From: Thermoflexus hugenholtzii JAD2
Lineage (GTDB): Bacteria; Chloroflexota; UBA11872; UBA12225
Length of the DNA stretch: 51,101 nt
NCBI GenBank assembly: GCA_945865725.1
Contig: CAMBEO010000001.1
Coordinates: forward strand, 1-51,101
Reading direction: 5' to 3'
How positions within the stretch are numbered: the first letter of the stretch is position 1; every line of letters starts with the position of its first letter. Made by a program: the position numbers and the translations under genes. Below, piece by piece: positions 8,279 to 18,468 of this stretch. The notes beneath the pieces were generated by a model. It had not been told where the DNA came from and made no database searches. It saw nothing but the letters and a program-made list of their open reading frames with translations.

Positions 8279-11107
8279 TCATCCCTTTGCGAATGCGACG
8301 CCCCCGCCCGGCGCGGGTGCCCGATGATGTACGGCTATCCGCCCGCCGTACCACCGCCAAGCGGCGAGAGCCGGCGCCATCCAGGCGTACGCGACCGCCA
8401 TCGCCGCGAAAGGCAGCACCTGGTGGGCGTACCGGCCCGGAAAGACCCACGCGCTCGGCACGCCGGCCATGAAGGCATAGAACGGCAGCAACCCCACCGC
8501 GATTCCCCAGGGGACGAGCCATTGCCGCGTCACGATGGTCAGGGCAAGGCCGATCCAGAACGATACGAGGAGGAGCGGCTGATCCGGGAAGAGGATCTCC
8601 CGAAAAATCCGTTCGAACCCGGTCACGGAGTACGACAGGAACTGCCCCGGCGAGTGGTACCCGAAGAAGTAGGTAAACGGCGAGATCAGCGGGCCGGCCG
8701 CCCAGTTGGCCGCGTACTCGGCGGCCGTGGGAAAGCCCGGCGTGCCCATCCGCGCTGGAAATTCCAAGTTTCGGTTCACCGTCGCCCCGTAGGTCCCTGG
8801 CCAGAACGGGTCACCGTGCGTGAACCAGTACCCCACGTACATCGGCGCGGCGAACACGACGATCACCGTCCCGATCGGCAGCCACGTCCGCCAACCCCAC
8901 CGATAACCAATAGCTAGCGTCGAAAGGATCAGGGCGACCGTCACGATCATGTCGGCACGCGTCAGGATGATGCCGGTGCACGCCAGCGACGCCACCACGA
9001 CGCGCCATTCCGGAAGGGCGACGCCGTTGATCGGCCAACGCCACGCCCACGGCACGCGAAGCGAGTCGCCGGGCATGATCGACGGCGCCTTGACGGACCG
9101 CCTCGCAGTCAGCACGAGGATGGCCCCCAGGATCGCGAAGGTCACGAGCTCTTCTCGCAAGCCGTGGACGCTGTTTCCGATGTGGGGAACGCTCGCGGCC
9201 ACGATGATCCCCGCAGCGACCCCGGCGAGAGGGTTGATCCGGCGCCACCCCAGCACGCATGCCATGGCCGCGACACCGACCGAAAACGTGATCGACGTCA
9301 GCCGGGTATGAAACGCCGAGAATCCCAGCGCCTGCGCCACCATCGCGATCGTCGCCGACCACATTGGTTCGCGACCGTTGTGCCCACCGGCATAGAACAC
9401 CGTCGTCATGCTTGTCCGGCCGTCGAACCCCGATGCGTACAGCTCCTTCAGCAGCGGCAGGTCGCGCGTACCCTCATATTTCTCCGCTTTTTCCTCGAAG
9501 GACTGCGCGATGTGCAGGTACCCCTGCGCATCCGGCAAGAGGAAGTCGTAGCGCACGCGCACCAGCAAGTCCCATCGCGCCCCGACCGCTAGGCATGCCA
9601 CCGCCACCGCCCACGGCACCAGCAGCCTCGTCCACGCCTGCGCCAAGCCGTGGCGCCGCATGTGCATGATCGACCCGGAAGCAACCGTTACCACCAGCAC
9701 CGCCGACAGGAGGCGCAGCGCCACCTCGAGGCTAACCGTCCGGTCCGCGTCAAGCAGGCTAGTCGGCGCCACGAGTCCGAGCACCGCGCCGACCCCGTCC
9801 ACGACGGCGCCGGGCGACCCCGTGACGGCCGCCACCACCGTCACCACGGCCATCGCAAACGCACCGCCAGCCACCGCCGCGGCTACCGTGCCGGCAAACG
9901 CCGCGACGACTACCGCTCCGGCCAAGGCCAACCCCGCGGCGTAGGCCACTACGGGGAACGACGCGTGGGGCGCCGTCAACGGGTTCACGACCACGCTCAC
10001 AACCATCGACGAGATAGCCAGCACCGGCACGGTCGCCCTGTTCGTCGTACGGAAGCGCAGCAGGTATTTCTCCGAGCGCCCGACATGCGGTGTCAGGTCC
10101 AGCGGCGGGCTGCCGACCACGTCGCCGACCGACGTGTTCCGCACGACGGTCCCCCACGTACTCCCGCCGTCTCCGGAGACTTCGATCATGTTGTCGAACG
10201 TGGTCTCAGGGAACGACCCGGGCACCTCGCCCTTCTGCAAGAAACGCCGGTCGTAGAAGTTCGCCTTCAGGAGCACCAGCGACCCGCCAGGACGCTCCAG
10301 CGTGAACGACAGCACCCCCGTGCGGCCCGGTGCCAGCACCAGCCCTGCCTCGCCTAGCTCGTAGCCTTCGAACTCGACGATCTTGTCCTTGCTGATCGAG
10401 TAGTTAAAAAAGGACGAGTACAGGTTGTAGGCCTGCGCGTCGGGCGGGTCCGGCCGGAACCACCCCTGCATCGCGTCCGGGTAGAGCGCCGCGGCGACGA
10501 TTCCCGAACCTACCATTGCCGCCCCCAGCGGCAACTTCGGCGACAACCATCCCCACGCGCGCCGCACCCAGTCGGCGATGGCGCCCACCAGCCAGGGCAG
10601 CACCACGAACCCGCGTCGGTCCGCCTCGACGACCGCGATGAGCGACGAGACGACGAGAATCGCCGTCGGTGTGTCCGGGTGCAGCACCAGTTGCAGAATC
10701 CACAGCACGATGGGCCGCTGAATCTGCGTCAAGGTGATGCCGACTTGCAGCCCCACGCCCACCAGCGACACCAGCGACGCCGACGCGAACGCCGCGCCCC
10801 GCCACCACCGATGGGGCCGAGACCGGATCCACGCCCACGTCGCGCCGGTCGCTCGGGCGTTCGCCGCCAGCACTACGAAGAGCGCGATCACCGGCACGGG
10901 TAGCACTAGCACCCGCCAGATGCCGCCGATCCGTCGCAGCGCGTCGCCAATGCCGAGGATCCAGCGCGGTTCGACCGCCGACGCGGCGACGACAACGGCA
11001 AGGGTTGCGACGAGGACCACCACGCCAACGACGTCGCCCCCCGGTCGTGCCCGCAGGAACCGTCCGGCGCTACCCATCATGGGCGCGCCGTCAGACCCGC
11101 CTGCCAC
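8279..11107 (-). CDS. large GT39-like (GT-C) membrane protein with inserted beta-sandwich domain
   Basis: 942 aa, many TMs; LPDAQGYLHIAQSF acidic loop, ILTRADMIV, HSPGQFLSY; soluble insert around NFYDRRFLQKGE..WGTVVRNTSVGD. Confidence 0.65.
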   Translation of the reverse strand: MAGGSDGAPMMGSAGRFLRARPGGDVVGVVVLVATLAVVVAASAVEPRWILGIGDALRRIGGIWRVLVLPVPVIALFVVLAANARATGATWAWIRSRPHRWWRGAAFASASLVSLVGVGLQVGITLTQIQRPIVLWILQLVLHPDTPTAILVVSSLIAVVEADRRGFVVLPWLVGAIADWVRRAWGWLSPKLPLGAAMVGSGIVAAALYPDAMQGWFRPDPPDAQAYNLYSSFFNYSISKDKIVEFEGYELGEAGLVLAPGRTGVLSFTLERPGGSLVLLKANFYDRRFLQKGEVPGSFPETTFDNMIEVSGDGGSTWGTVVRNTSVGDVVGSPPLDLTPHVGRSEKYLLRFRTTNRATVPVLAISSMVVSVVVNPLTAPHASFPVVAYAAGLALAGAVVVAAFAGTVAAAVAGGAFAMAVVTVVAAVTGSPGAVVDGVGAVLGLVAPTSLLDADRTVSLEVALRLLSAVLVVTVASGSIMHMRRHGLAQAWTRLLVPWAVAVACLAVGARWDLLVRVRYDFLLPDAQGYLHIAQSFEEKAEKYEGTRDLPLLKELYASGFDGRTSMTTVFYAGGHNGREPMWSATIAMVAQALGFSAFHTRLTSITFSVGVAAMACVLGWRRINPLAGVAAGIIVAASVPHIGNSVHGLREELVTFAILGAILVLTARRSVKAPSIMPGDSLRVPWAWRWPINGVALPEWRVVVASLACTGIILTRADMIVTVALILSTLAIGYRWGWRTWLPIGTVIVVFAAPMYVGYWFTHGDPFWPGTYGATVNRNLEFPARMGTPGFPTAAEYAANWAAGPLISPFTYFFGYHSPGQFLSYSVTGFERIFREILFPDQPLLLVSFWIGLALTIVTRQWLVPWGIAVGLLPFYAFMAGVPSAWVFPGRYAHQVLPFAAMAVAYAWMAPALAAWRWYGGRIAVHHRAPAPGGGVAFAKG

Positions 11108-11110
11108 CGG

Positions 11111-12304
11111 TCACCACGACTCGCGGTACGCGCGCAATACGCCGTCGGCCGTCGGCACGCGCGGGTTGTTCGTGATCAGCCGCGCGGCCGAGAGGGCGCC
11201 GGGGACGAAGCCCTCCAGCGCCGATTCCGGAACGCCGACCGCTCGCAGCCCCGAAGGCAGGCCGACGTCGAGCGACAACTGGCGCACCGCCTCGACCGAC
11301 CGTTCGGCGGCGGCGCGCAGCGACAGGCCAGCCACCGGTTCACCAAGTGCCTCGGCGAGGCGCGCGAACTTCGGCAGGTCGGCGGGGAGGTTGTAGGCCA
11401 TCACTGCCGGTAGCAGCAGGGCGTTCGCCATGCCGTGGGGCACGTGGTAGGCGCTTCCCAGCGGGTACGCCATCGCGTGGCAGAGGCCGGTGCCCGCCGC
11501 CACGATCGTCACGCCGCCGTACAGGCTTGCCAGCATCTGCCCGGCCCGCGCCGCGCGATCCGTCCCGCGCGCCACCGCGGCGCGCAGGTGTTGCCCGACC
11601 AGTCGCACCGCCTCCAGCGCAAACAGGTCAGCGATCGGGTTCGCCTTCACCGCCACGTACGCCTCGAGGGCGTGCGTCAAGGCGTCGAGGCCAGCGGCCG
11701 CCGTCACCTCTGCCGGGCACGACACCGTCAGGTCCGGGTCGATGATCGCCGCGGCCGCCATCAGGCGCGACGACACGATGCCCGCCTTCAACTGCCGCTC
11801 GGTGTCGTCAAAGATGGCCCCCGCCGTCACCTCGCTTCCAGTCCCGGCGGTCGTCGGAAGCAGCACGTACGGCACGCCACGCGCGGGCAACTGGTCGACG
11901 CCGAAGTAGCGCGAGACCGGTCCAGCGTTCGCGGTGCGGATCGAGATGCCCTTCGCGGAGTCGAGGGAACTGCCGCCACCGACACCCACGACCGCGTCGT
12001 ACGCACCGCCGTGCGGCGCGCCTGCGCGCCATGCCTCGTACGCCACCTCGACCGACGCCACCGACGGTTCCGGTGGCACGCGGTCATAGAGGCCCGTGGC
12101 CACTCCCCCCGCCTCAAGGAGGTCCCGCACGAGGGCCGCCACGCCCGCGCCCGCCACACCCTTGTCGGTCACGACGAGGACGCGCGCCGCGCCGGTCCGG
12201 CGAACCTCATCGACGACTTGCGCCACCGACCCGGCACCGAACGTGATCGGGGGCAGTCGCAGCGACGCGGGTTGCGTGAATGGCCGGTCGATGAGCGGCA
12301 GCAA
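11111..12304 (-). CDS. iron-containing alcohol dehydrogenase
   Basis: GVGGGSSLDSAKGISI, LLPTTAGTGSEVT, DALTHALEAYVA, HAMAYPLGSAYHVPHGMANALLLPAVM. Confidence 0.93.
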   Translation of the reverse strand: MLPLIDRPFTQPASLRLPPITFGAGSVAQVVDEVRRTGAARVLVVTDKGVAGAGVAALVRDLLEAGGVATGLYDRVPPEPSVASVEVAYEAWRAGAPHGGAYDAVVGVGGGSSLDSAKGISIRTANAGPVSRYFGVDQLPARGVPYVLLPTTAGTGSEVTAGAIFDDTERQLKAGIVSSRLMAAAAIIDPDLTVSCPAEVTAAAGLDALTHALEAYVAVKANPIADLFALEAVRLVGQHLRAAVARGTDRAARAGQMLASLYGGVTIVAAGTGLCHAMAYPLGSAYHVPHGMANALLLPAVMAYNLPADLPKFARLAEALGEPVAGLSLRAAAERSVEAVRQLSLDVGLPSGLRAVGVPESALEGFVPGALSAARLITNNPRVPTADGVLRAYRESW

Positions 12305-12399
12305 GATGCGTCCTCCTCGAACTCCCGAACGGCGAACGCCCGGTCACGGCACGCCCTTCGGGCCGCGCCCTCGATTCTAGCCACCCACCCGCCACGAGT

Positions 12400-13431
12400 T
12401 CAGCGGCGGGGCCGGAGCGGCATCGGGCGCACCGGCGTCGGGGGCACCGCCTGCTTCCCGCCGGGCTCAGGCCTCCCCGGCGGCACCGCCTGCCTCCCCG
12501 GCAACATCGAGGCCTCCGGAGCCGCACCGCGTGCCCGCCCGGCCCCGGCACTGGCCCCCGGGCCACCGGTCGTCGCCGCGACCTCTCCGTGGTAGCAGCC
12601 GAGGAAGTACGGGAACGACGACACCGCGACGTAGCGATACTGCCCGTCCGGCCCCGTCATGCCGTTGCAGCGATCGAGGTCGCCGGTCCCCTCCTGGAAT
12701 GCGTAGCGGGACCAGGCGCTTCGGGCCGTCGAGACCTGCGCCCAACTGCTCCGGGCCGTGCGCGTCGAGGTGCAGGCGTCGTCCGTACAGGTGACCGGCG
12801 AGACGATCGGGTACCCGTCGAGGGCATAGCCCACGATCGCGCCGGGCATGCCCATGAGGCCGGAAGGCAGGCAGGCGGACGTCGCATGCACGTGGTACTC
12901 CCCGGCCGGCCCGGTGTGGCCCCCGCACGCGTCGAGGATCCCGTCGGCCGCCGGGTCGGCACTCCCGTGCGCCGGGGCCTCGAACGGCCCGTAGATCGGG
13001 AGCCCGTCGACCGCCATCCCGATCACGCCCAAGGCGAGGGCGCCTGGGGTCGATGCCGCGACCGGCACCCGCGGGAACCGGAACGTGAGGTCTTGCGTCC
13101 GGAGGGGGTTCGGCGTCCTCGCGACGAACGCGAAGGTCGGGATCGCGTTCGTCCGCACCGTGACCCGCGTGTCCGTGCACGTCACCAGCACTGATGGCGC
13201 GGGGAAGCCGACGTTCGCCGGGTTTGCCGGCAGGTTCGCGAGGAAGGTGCCTGTCGGGCACGGCGCCGGGGATGCCACCGCCGTTGGTGCCGCCATCAGG
13301 GCCGCGACGCCGCTGAGTTCCCCCGATGCACTCGCGTGGCGGGACCCGCCTGACCACCCGGCGGCGGCGAGCCCGAGCGCGATCCCGACCCGACCGATGC
13401 GCGCCATCGTGGTTGACACCCGTTGGTCCAT
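12400..13431 (-). CDS. YHYH-domain secreted protein
   Basis: VDGLPIYGPFEA, ILDACGGHTGPAGEYHVHATSACLP, YALDGYPIVSPV; N-terminal signal-like segment. Confidence 0.8.
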   Translation of the reverse strand: MDQRVSTTMARIGRVGIALGLAAAGWSGGSRHASASGELSGVAALMAAPTAVASPAPCPTGTFLANLPANPANVGFPAPSVLVTCTDTRVTVRTNAIPTFAFVARTPNPLRTQDLTFRFPRVPVAASTPGALALGVIGMAVDGLPIYGPFEAPAHGSADPAADGILDACGGHTGPAGEYHVHATSACLPSGLMGMPGAIVGYALDGYPIVSPVTCTDDACTSTRTARSSWAQVSTARSAWSRYAFQEGTGDLDRCNGMTGPDGQYRYVAVSSFPYFLGCYHGEVAATTGGPGASAGAGRARGAAPEASMLPGRQAVPPGRPEPGGKQAVPPTPVRPMPLRPRR

Positions 13432-13580
13432 CGTCGTTGCCTCCTTGACGTCGAGTGTCGTGACCCCGCGACGAGGACGCGCTAACGGCGCGTAAACAAG
13501 TGGTAGAGGCGCATCAACGCGCCGACGTATCCTCCCCGGCGCCGGGCACGCGCCCGCCAGGGGAAGGAAGCCGCCACCGC

Positions 13581-14702
13581 ATGAAGATCACCCGCCTCGA
13601 GACCTTCCTGGTCAAGCCACGCTGGCTGTTCCTGCGCATCCACACCGACGAGGGCGTGACGGGCCTCGGCGAACCGATCCTCGAGGGCCGTGCCCTCACC
13701 TGCCAGACCGCGGTCCAGGAACTAGAGCCCTGGCTGATCGGCCAGGACCCGACCAAGATCGTCCACCACTGGCAGAGCATCTACAAGCACAGCTTCTATC
13801 GTGGCGGGCCGATCCTCACCAGCGCCCTCTCCGGCGTCGAGCAGGCGCTGTGGGACATCACCGGCAAGTGGCTCGGCGTCCCGGTCTACAAGCTTCTCGG
13901 AGGGCCGACGCGCGATCGCATCCGCATGTACGGCACGGCCGGGGGCAACACTCCCGAGGCGGCGGCCGACAGCATCCGCAAGGCAGTCGCCTTGGGGTTC
14001 AACTGCATCAAGACCGGCGTCGGCCTGCGCGGCAGCGGTCGCGTCATCGAGACCGCCGAGCACACCGAGAACGTCGTCGCCATCTTCGCCGCCATGCGCG
14101 AGGCCGCCGGACCCAAGGTTGACATCGCCATCGACTTCCACGGCGCCGTCGCCCCCCAAACCGCCAAGCGCCTCGTAAAGGCCCTCGAGCCGTACCACCC
14201 CTTCTTCATCGAGGAGCCGGTGCAGTGCCAGAACGTCGACGTCCTCGCCGACATCACGCACTCGACCAGCGTCCCGATCGCGACCGGCGAGCGACTGTTC
14301 ACCAAGTGGGGCTTCCGTGAGGTCCTCGAGAAGCGCGCCGCCTCGATCCTTCAGCCGGACCTGTCGCACGCCGGCGGCATCCTCGAGACGCGCTTGATCG
14401 CCGGCATGGCCGAGGCCTACTACGCCGCGATCGCGCCACATTGCCCCCTCGGCCCGATTGCCCTCGCGTCGTGCATCCACCTCGACGCCGCGATCCCGAA
14501 CTTCCTGGCGCAGGAGGGCGGGCGCATCACCGGGGAGGGCTACATCAAGACCCCGTACAAGCACGTCGACGGCTACCTGCCCCTGCCGACCGCGCCGGGC
14601 CTCGGCATCGAGCTTGACGACGAAGCGATCGCCGACAAGATCGGACACGACTGGCAGAACCCGAAGGCGTACGCCGAGGACGGCAGCGCCATCGACTGGT
14701 AG
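13581..14702 (+). CDS. dgoD: enolase-superfamily dehydratase, D-galactonate dehydratase-like
   Basis: MKITRLETFLVKPRWLFLRI; AIDFHGAV; PFFIEEPVQ; PIATGERLFTKW; ILQPDLSHAGGI; APHCPLGPIALASC. Confidence 0.88.
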   Translation: MKITRLETFLVKPRWLFLRIHTDEGVTGLGEPILEGRALTCQTAVQELEPWLIGQDPTKIVHHWQSIYKHSFYRGGPILTSALSGVEQALWDITGKWLGVPVYKLLGGPTRDRIRMYGTAGGNTPEAAADSIRKAVALGFNCIKTGVGLRGSGRVIETAEHTENVVAIFAAMREAAGPKVDIAIDFHGAVAPQTAKRLVKALEPYHPFFIEEPVQCQNVDVLADITHSTSVPIATGERLFTKWGFREVLEKRAASILQPDLSHAGGILETRLIAGMAEAYYAAIAPHCPLGPIALASCIHLDAAIPNFLAQEGGRITGEGYIKTPYKHVDGYLPLPTAPGLGIELDDEAIADKIGHDWQNPKAYAEDGSAIDW

Positions 14703-14712
14703 AGGGCGTCTC

Positions 14713-14757
14713 GCCCCTCTCCCGGCGCAGCGGGGGAGGGGCAGGGGAGGGGGCAGG
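14713..14757. repeat. CCCTCTCCCG-type palindromic intergenic repeat copy
   Basis: cccctctcccggcgcagcgggggaggggcagg; related to copies at 49211-49507. Confidence 0.6.
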
Positions 14758-14784
14758 TCCTCAGGCGGCGGGTACCCTTCCCGC

Positions 14785-15459
14785 ATGGCCGACCTGCGCA
14801 TCGAGCTCCGCTACTTCGCGCGCGTCCGCGAGATCCTCGGCCGTCGCACCGAGGTGCGCCACTTCCCGCCCGGCACCACTGTCGGCCAGGTCTGGGAGTC
14901 CCTCGTCGCGGAGTGCCCCACCCTCGGCCCCGGCGTCCCCGTGTTCCGCCCGTCCGTCAACCAGGAGTACGCCACCATCGAGGCGGTCCTTGGCGACGGT
15001 GACGAGGTGGCGTTCATCCCGCCGGTAAGCGGGGGCAGCGACCCGGCGCGCCTGTGCCGCCTGGTGCACGATCCCATCAACGTCGACGAGGTTGTCGCCG
15101 CCGTCTGGACCCCCGCCGACGGGGCCATCTGCACCTTCCACGGCATCGTCCGCGAGGACTCGCGCAACCGCAAGGTGCGCTACCTGGAGTACGACGCCTA
15201 CCCGGCGATGGCCGAGAAGAAGATGGCAGAAATCCTCGACGAGGTCGAGGCCCGGTGGCCTCGCCAGCGCGCCGCCATCGTCCACCGCCTCGGGGTCGTC
15301 CCGTTGGGGGAGGCCAGCGTCGTCATTGCCGTCGCTTCGCCCCATCGCGGCGAGTCATTCGAGGCCTGCCGGTACGTCATCGACCGTGTCAAGGAGGTCG
15401 TGCCCATCTGGAAAAAGGAGGTCTTCACCGACGGCGAGGAGTGGATCGAGGGGTCGTGA
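14785..15459 (+). CDS. MoaD-MoaE fusion (molybdopterin synthase)
   Basis: N-terminal MoaD (LRYFARVREILG...FIPPVSGG) followed in frame by MoaE (GAICTFHGIVRE, RLGVVPLGEASVVIAVASPHR, PIWKKEVFTDG). Confidence 0.93.
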   Translation: MADLRIELRYFARVREILGRRTEVRHFPPGTTVGQVWESLVAECPTLGPGVPVFRPSVNQEYATIEAVLGDGDEVAFIPPVSGGSDPARLCRLVHDPINVDEVVAAVWTPADGAICTFHGIVREDSRNRKVRYLEYDAYPAMAEKKMAEILDEVEARWPRQRAAIVHRLGVVPLGEASVVIAVASPHRGESFEACRYVIDRVKEVVPIWKKEVFTDGEEWIEGS

Positions 15460-15501
15460 CGCTGCTCCCCTGTCCCGCCGTGAGAGTTTTCAGCAGGGGG
15501 C

Positions 15502-15518
15502 GCGTACGCGGATAACGA
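15502..15518. repeat. GCGTACGCGGATAACGA dispersed repeat copy
   Basis: Identical 17-mer recurs at 28153-28169. Confidence 0.5.
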
Positions 15519-15533
15519 GGGCAACCGGGCTCG

Positions 15534-16223
15534 TTACCGTACGCCCACCATCGCACCGACCTCCTTCCAGATTCGCATCGCCAGGAGGTCCGCCGGGCCG
15601 GTCGCATCAAGCACGACGAAGCGGTCGGGATCGGCCTTCGCCAGGGCCTTGAACCCGGCGCGCACCCGCCGGTGGAACTCGAGCGACCGCTCGTCCATGG
15701 AGTTGAGTTCCGCCCTGCCCGTCCGGTGCGCGTGGCGCTTGCGAGCGATGCCAAGCGCCGGTTCGAGGTCCAGGAGCACGGTCAGGTCGGGTTCGAGACC
15801 GCCCGTCGCAAGATGCGTGATGGCGCGCAACTCGCCGAGGTCCAGGCCATCACCGTGGCCCTGGTAGGCATACGTCGAGTCCGCGTACCGGTCGCTGATC
15901 ACCACGGCGCCCATCGACAGTGCCGGCCGGATGACCGTCGCCACGTGCTGCGCCCGGTCGGCACTCATCAGCAAGGCCATCGCCGCCGGTGCGACTGGCT
16001 CCTTGCCCAGATCCAGCATGAGGCCGCGAAGCGACGTGCCGAGGGTGGTCGCGCCCGGTTCTCGGGTGACGACGACGGCGAAGCCGTGGCCTTCCAGGCG
16101 CGTACGGAGCCGCGCAATCTGGGTCGTCTTGCCCGCGCCCTCGGGTCCCTCGAAGGTGATGAAGCAGCCGCGCGCCGCCTCCACGGGAACCCCGCCGATG
16201 TTTACGGCGTCCACGACAGCCAT
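15534..16223 (-). CDS. tmk: thymidylate kinase
   Basis: FITFEGPEGAGKTTQIARL, VVVTREPGATTLG, ISDRYADSTYAYQG, DRFVVLDATGP. Confidence 0.95.
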   Translation of the reverse strand: MAVVDAVNIGGVPVEAARGCFITFEGPEGAGKTTQIARLRTRLEGHGFAVVVTREPGATTLGTSLRGLMLDLGKEPVAPAAMALLMSADRAQHVATVIRPALSMGAVVISDRYADSTYAYQGHGDGLDLGELRAITHLATGGLEPDLTVLLDLEPALGIARKRHAHRTGRAELNSMDERSLEFHRRVRAGFKALAKADPDRFVVLDATGPADLLAMRIWKEVGAMVGVR

Positions 16224-16310
16224 CCTCGGTCGCCCTCGCGCGGCCGCCCCTCCCGGGGCTTCGATTCCCGAGGACGGGCGGCTCGCAGAACGGTTGCGTT
16301 CCGGGACCGG

Positions 16311-18455
16311 TCAGCGACCGGTCGCCGCCTTCCGGAACAGCGTCACCCGGCGGTGAGGCTCGCGCCCCGTACTCCGTGATCCGACGCCCAGTTCCTCCGC
16401 CATCTGGTGTTGCAGCCGACGGATGTATGCGTTTTGCGGCGCAAGCTCGACCTGTCGCGCAGTCAGCCGGACCACGTCGACGGACTCGCGCGTCTCGGCC
16501 AGGACCAGGTCCTCGAGGTCGCGCGGCGGATCGGCGGTCTGCACCGCGTACATCGCCTCAAGTGCGTCATGGACATGCGCCGCGGCGTTGCTCTTCACCA
16601 CGAAGACCGGCACGCCGCGCTCCTCAGCGTCGCGGACCGGCCCCGGGTTGGTGCGGTAGTAGTTCCGCACCGTCATCACCACCTCGGCGTCGGACAGGTC
16701 CCGCGTGACCGTCACGGGCAACCGTTGCGCCGCAATCGCCGCGTCAAGCTTTCCGCGGTTCACGCCGTAGCAGTAGATCCGGACCGGGCGACGCAGCCGG
16801 GGCGGCACCACCCGCATCGACTCGCCATCGACCGTTGCGTGCGCCTCCGCGCCGGACTGGGGGCGACCATCGCCTTCGCCAGCGACGTCCTCGCCGGTCG
16901 CCTCGTCGCCCCACGCGGCCCCGGCGTGGTCGTCTGGAGCCGCGTCGTGGTCTGCCGCCGTCGCTCCGCCGACGCGCGACGCCCAGCCGGAGCGGGAGGC
17001 AACCGTTGCCCGGGAGGCAACCGTTGCCTGCGTCGATCCGTTCGGTGCCAGCGGGCCGCCCGGCCGCCACGCGGCCCCCTCCGCCGTACCCGGGAACCCC
17101 GCCTCGAACGCGCCACCGGCCCATCCATCCGGACGGCCGCCGGGCCACGCCCCGACCGGACCGGCACTGCGCCACGATCCTGACCCGCGCATGCCCCCGC
17201 GGTCGCGCAAGCCGCCCCGGTCGCGCCACCCGCCACGCGTCCACCCTGACCGGCCTTGGTCGACGGGCTGCCCGTCCGGTCGCTCCGCCCCCCCGTACGG
17301 GCCGATCGAGCCAGTGGCCAGCGCGCGGCGACGTTCCTCCTCGGCACCCCGCATCGTCACCTCGGCCCGCCGCTCGACCGTCCCGTCCTCGCGCCGGAGA
17401 CGCGCCTCCACCAGGACCGGGGCCCCGCGCAAGAGCCCGTCGACCGTCACCGCCACGTCCCGGTGCACCACCAGCAACTGCCGCTCCTGCATCTCGATCA
17501 GGACGTCGAACGTCGGCGGCGCCTTGCGTTCCAGGATCGTCTTTTGCGTGCCGCGCCGGCGCGCCTCGTCGTCACCTAGCGTGACCGTCTGCACGCCCCC
17601 GACCAGGTCGGTCAGGGTCGGGTTGGCCATCAGGTTTTCAAGCGTCATGCCGTGTGCGGTCGCGACAAGTTGCACGCCACGCTCCGCGATCGTGCGCGCG
17701 GCCTCCGCCTCCAGGGCCGTGCCGATCTCGTCGATCACGATCACTTGCGGCATGTGGTTCTCGACCGCCTCGATCATCACCGCGTGCTGCTGCGTGGGGG
17801 TCGGCACTTGCATCCGGCGCGCCCGCCCGATGCCCGGGTGCGGGATGTCGCCGTCACCCGCGATCTCGTTCGACGTGTCCACGATCACGACCCGCTTGCG
17901 CAGGTCGTCGGCCAGCACACGAGCCGTCTCGCGCAGGACCGTCGTCTTGCCGACCCCCGGCCGGCCGAGGATGAGGATGCTCTTGCCGCTCTCGACCAGG
18001 TCGCGAACCAAGTCCACCGTCCCCATGATCGCCCGGCCCACCCGGCAGGTCAGGCCGACGACGTCCCCGTGGCGGTTCCGGATGGCCGAGATGCGGTGCA
18101 GCGTCCGCGGGATTCCCGCCCGGTTGTCGTCGCCGAACGCGCCGATCCGCGACGTCACGGCGCGGAGGTCCTCCGAGGTCACTTCCGCGTCGCCGATCGC
18201 CTCCTCGCGCGCCGCGAAGCGCGCCTCCGGGAAACGCCCGAGGTCGAGGACCACCTCGACCAGCGTGTCGACCTCCGGGTCGGCTCGCAGGCGCGCACCG
18301 AGGTGATCGGGCAGGAGGTCTAGGAGGGTGCCGATCTCGTCGTGGATGGACGGGCGCGGCCAGTCGGGGGTCGGCACGGTTGGCGTCGGGGCGCCAGCGG
18401 GGTCGTCCGTCACGTCGCTCTCAGCCCTCCAGGGGCACGTTGCTCGGCGAGCCAA
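16311..18455 (-). CDS. SpoIIIAA/Ycf45-like AAA ATPase with C-terminal R3H-type region and long Gly/Arg-rich linker
   Basis: [65 protein letters not shown]-terminal [28 protein letters not shown]. Confidence 0.88.
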   Translation of the reverse strand: MARRATCPWRAESDVTDDPAGAPTPTVPTPDWPRPSIHDEIGTLLDLLPDHLGARLRADPEVDTLVEVVLDLGRFPEARFAAREEAIGDAEVTSEDLRAVTSRIGAFGDDNRAGIPRTLHRISAIRNRHGDVVGLTCRVGRAIMGTVDLVRDLVESGKSILILGRPGVGKTTVLRETARVLADDLRKRVVIVDTSNEIAGDGDIPHPGIGRARRMQVPTPTQQHAVMIEAVENHMPQVIVIDEIGTALEAEAARTIAERGVQLVATAHGMTLENLMANPTLTDLVGGVQTVTLGDDEARRRGTQKTILERKAPPTFDVLIEMQERQLLVVHRDVAVTVDGLLRGAPVLVEARLRREDGTVERRAEVTMRGAEEERRRALATGSIGPYGGAERPDGQPVDQGRSGWTRGGWRDRGGLRDRGGMRGSGSWRSAGPVGAWPGGRPDGWAGGAFEAGFPGTAEGAAWRPGGPLAPNGSTQATVASRATVASRSGWASRVGGATAADHDAAPDDHAGAAWGDEATGEDVAGEGDGRPQSGAEAHATVDGESMRVVPPRLRRPVRIYCYGVNRGKLDAAIAAQRLPVTVTRDLSDAEVVMTVRNYYRTNPGPVRDAEERGVPVFVVKSNAAAHVHDALEAMYAVQTADPPRDLEDLVLAETRESVDVVRLTARQVELAPQNAYIRRLQHQMAEELGVGSRSTGREPHRRVTLFRKAATGR

Positions 18456-18468
18456 GCGGGGCAGGCCG

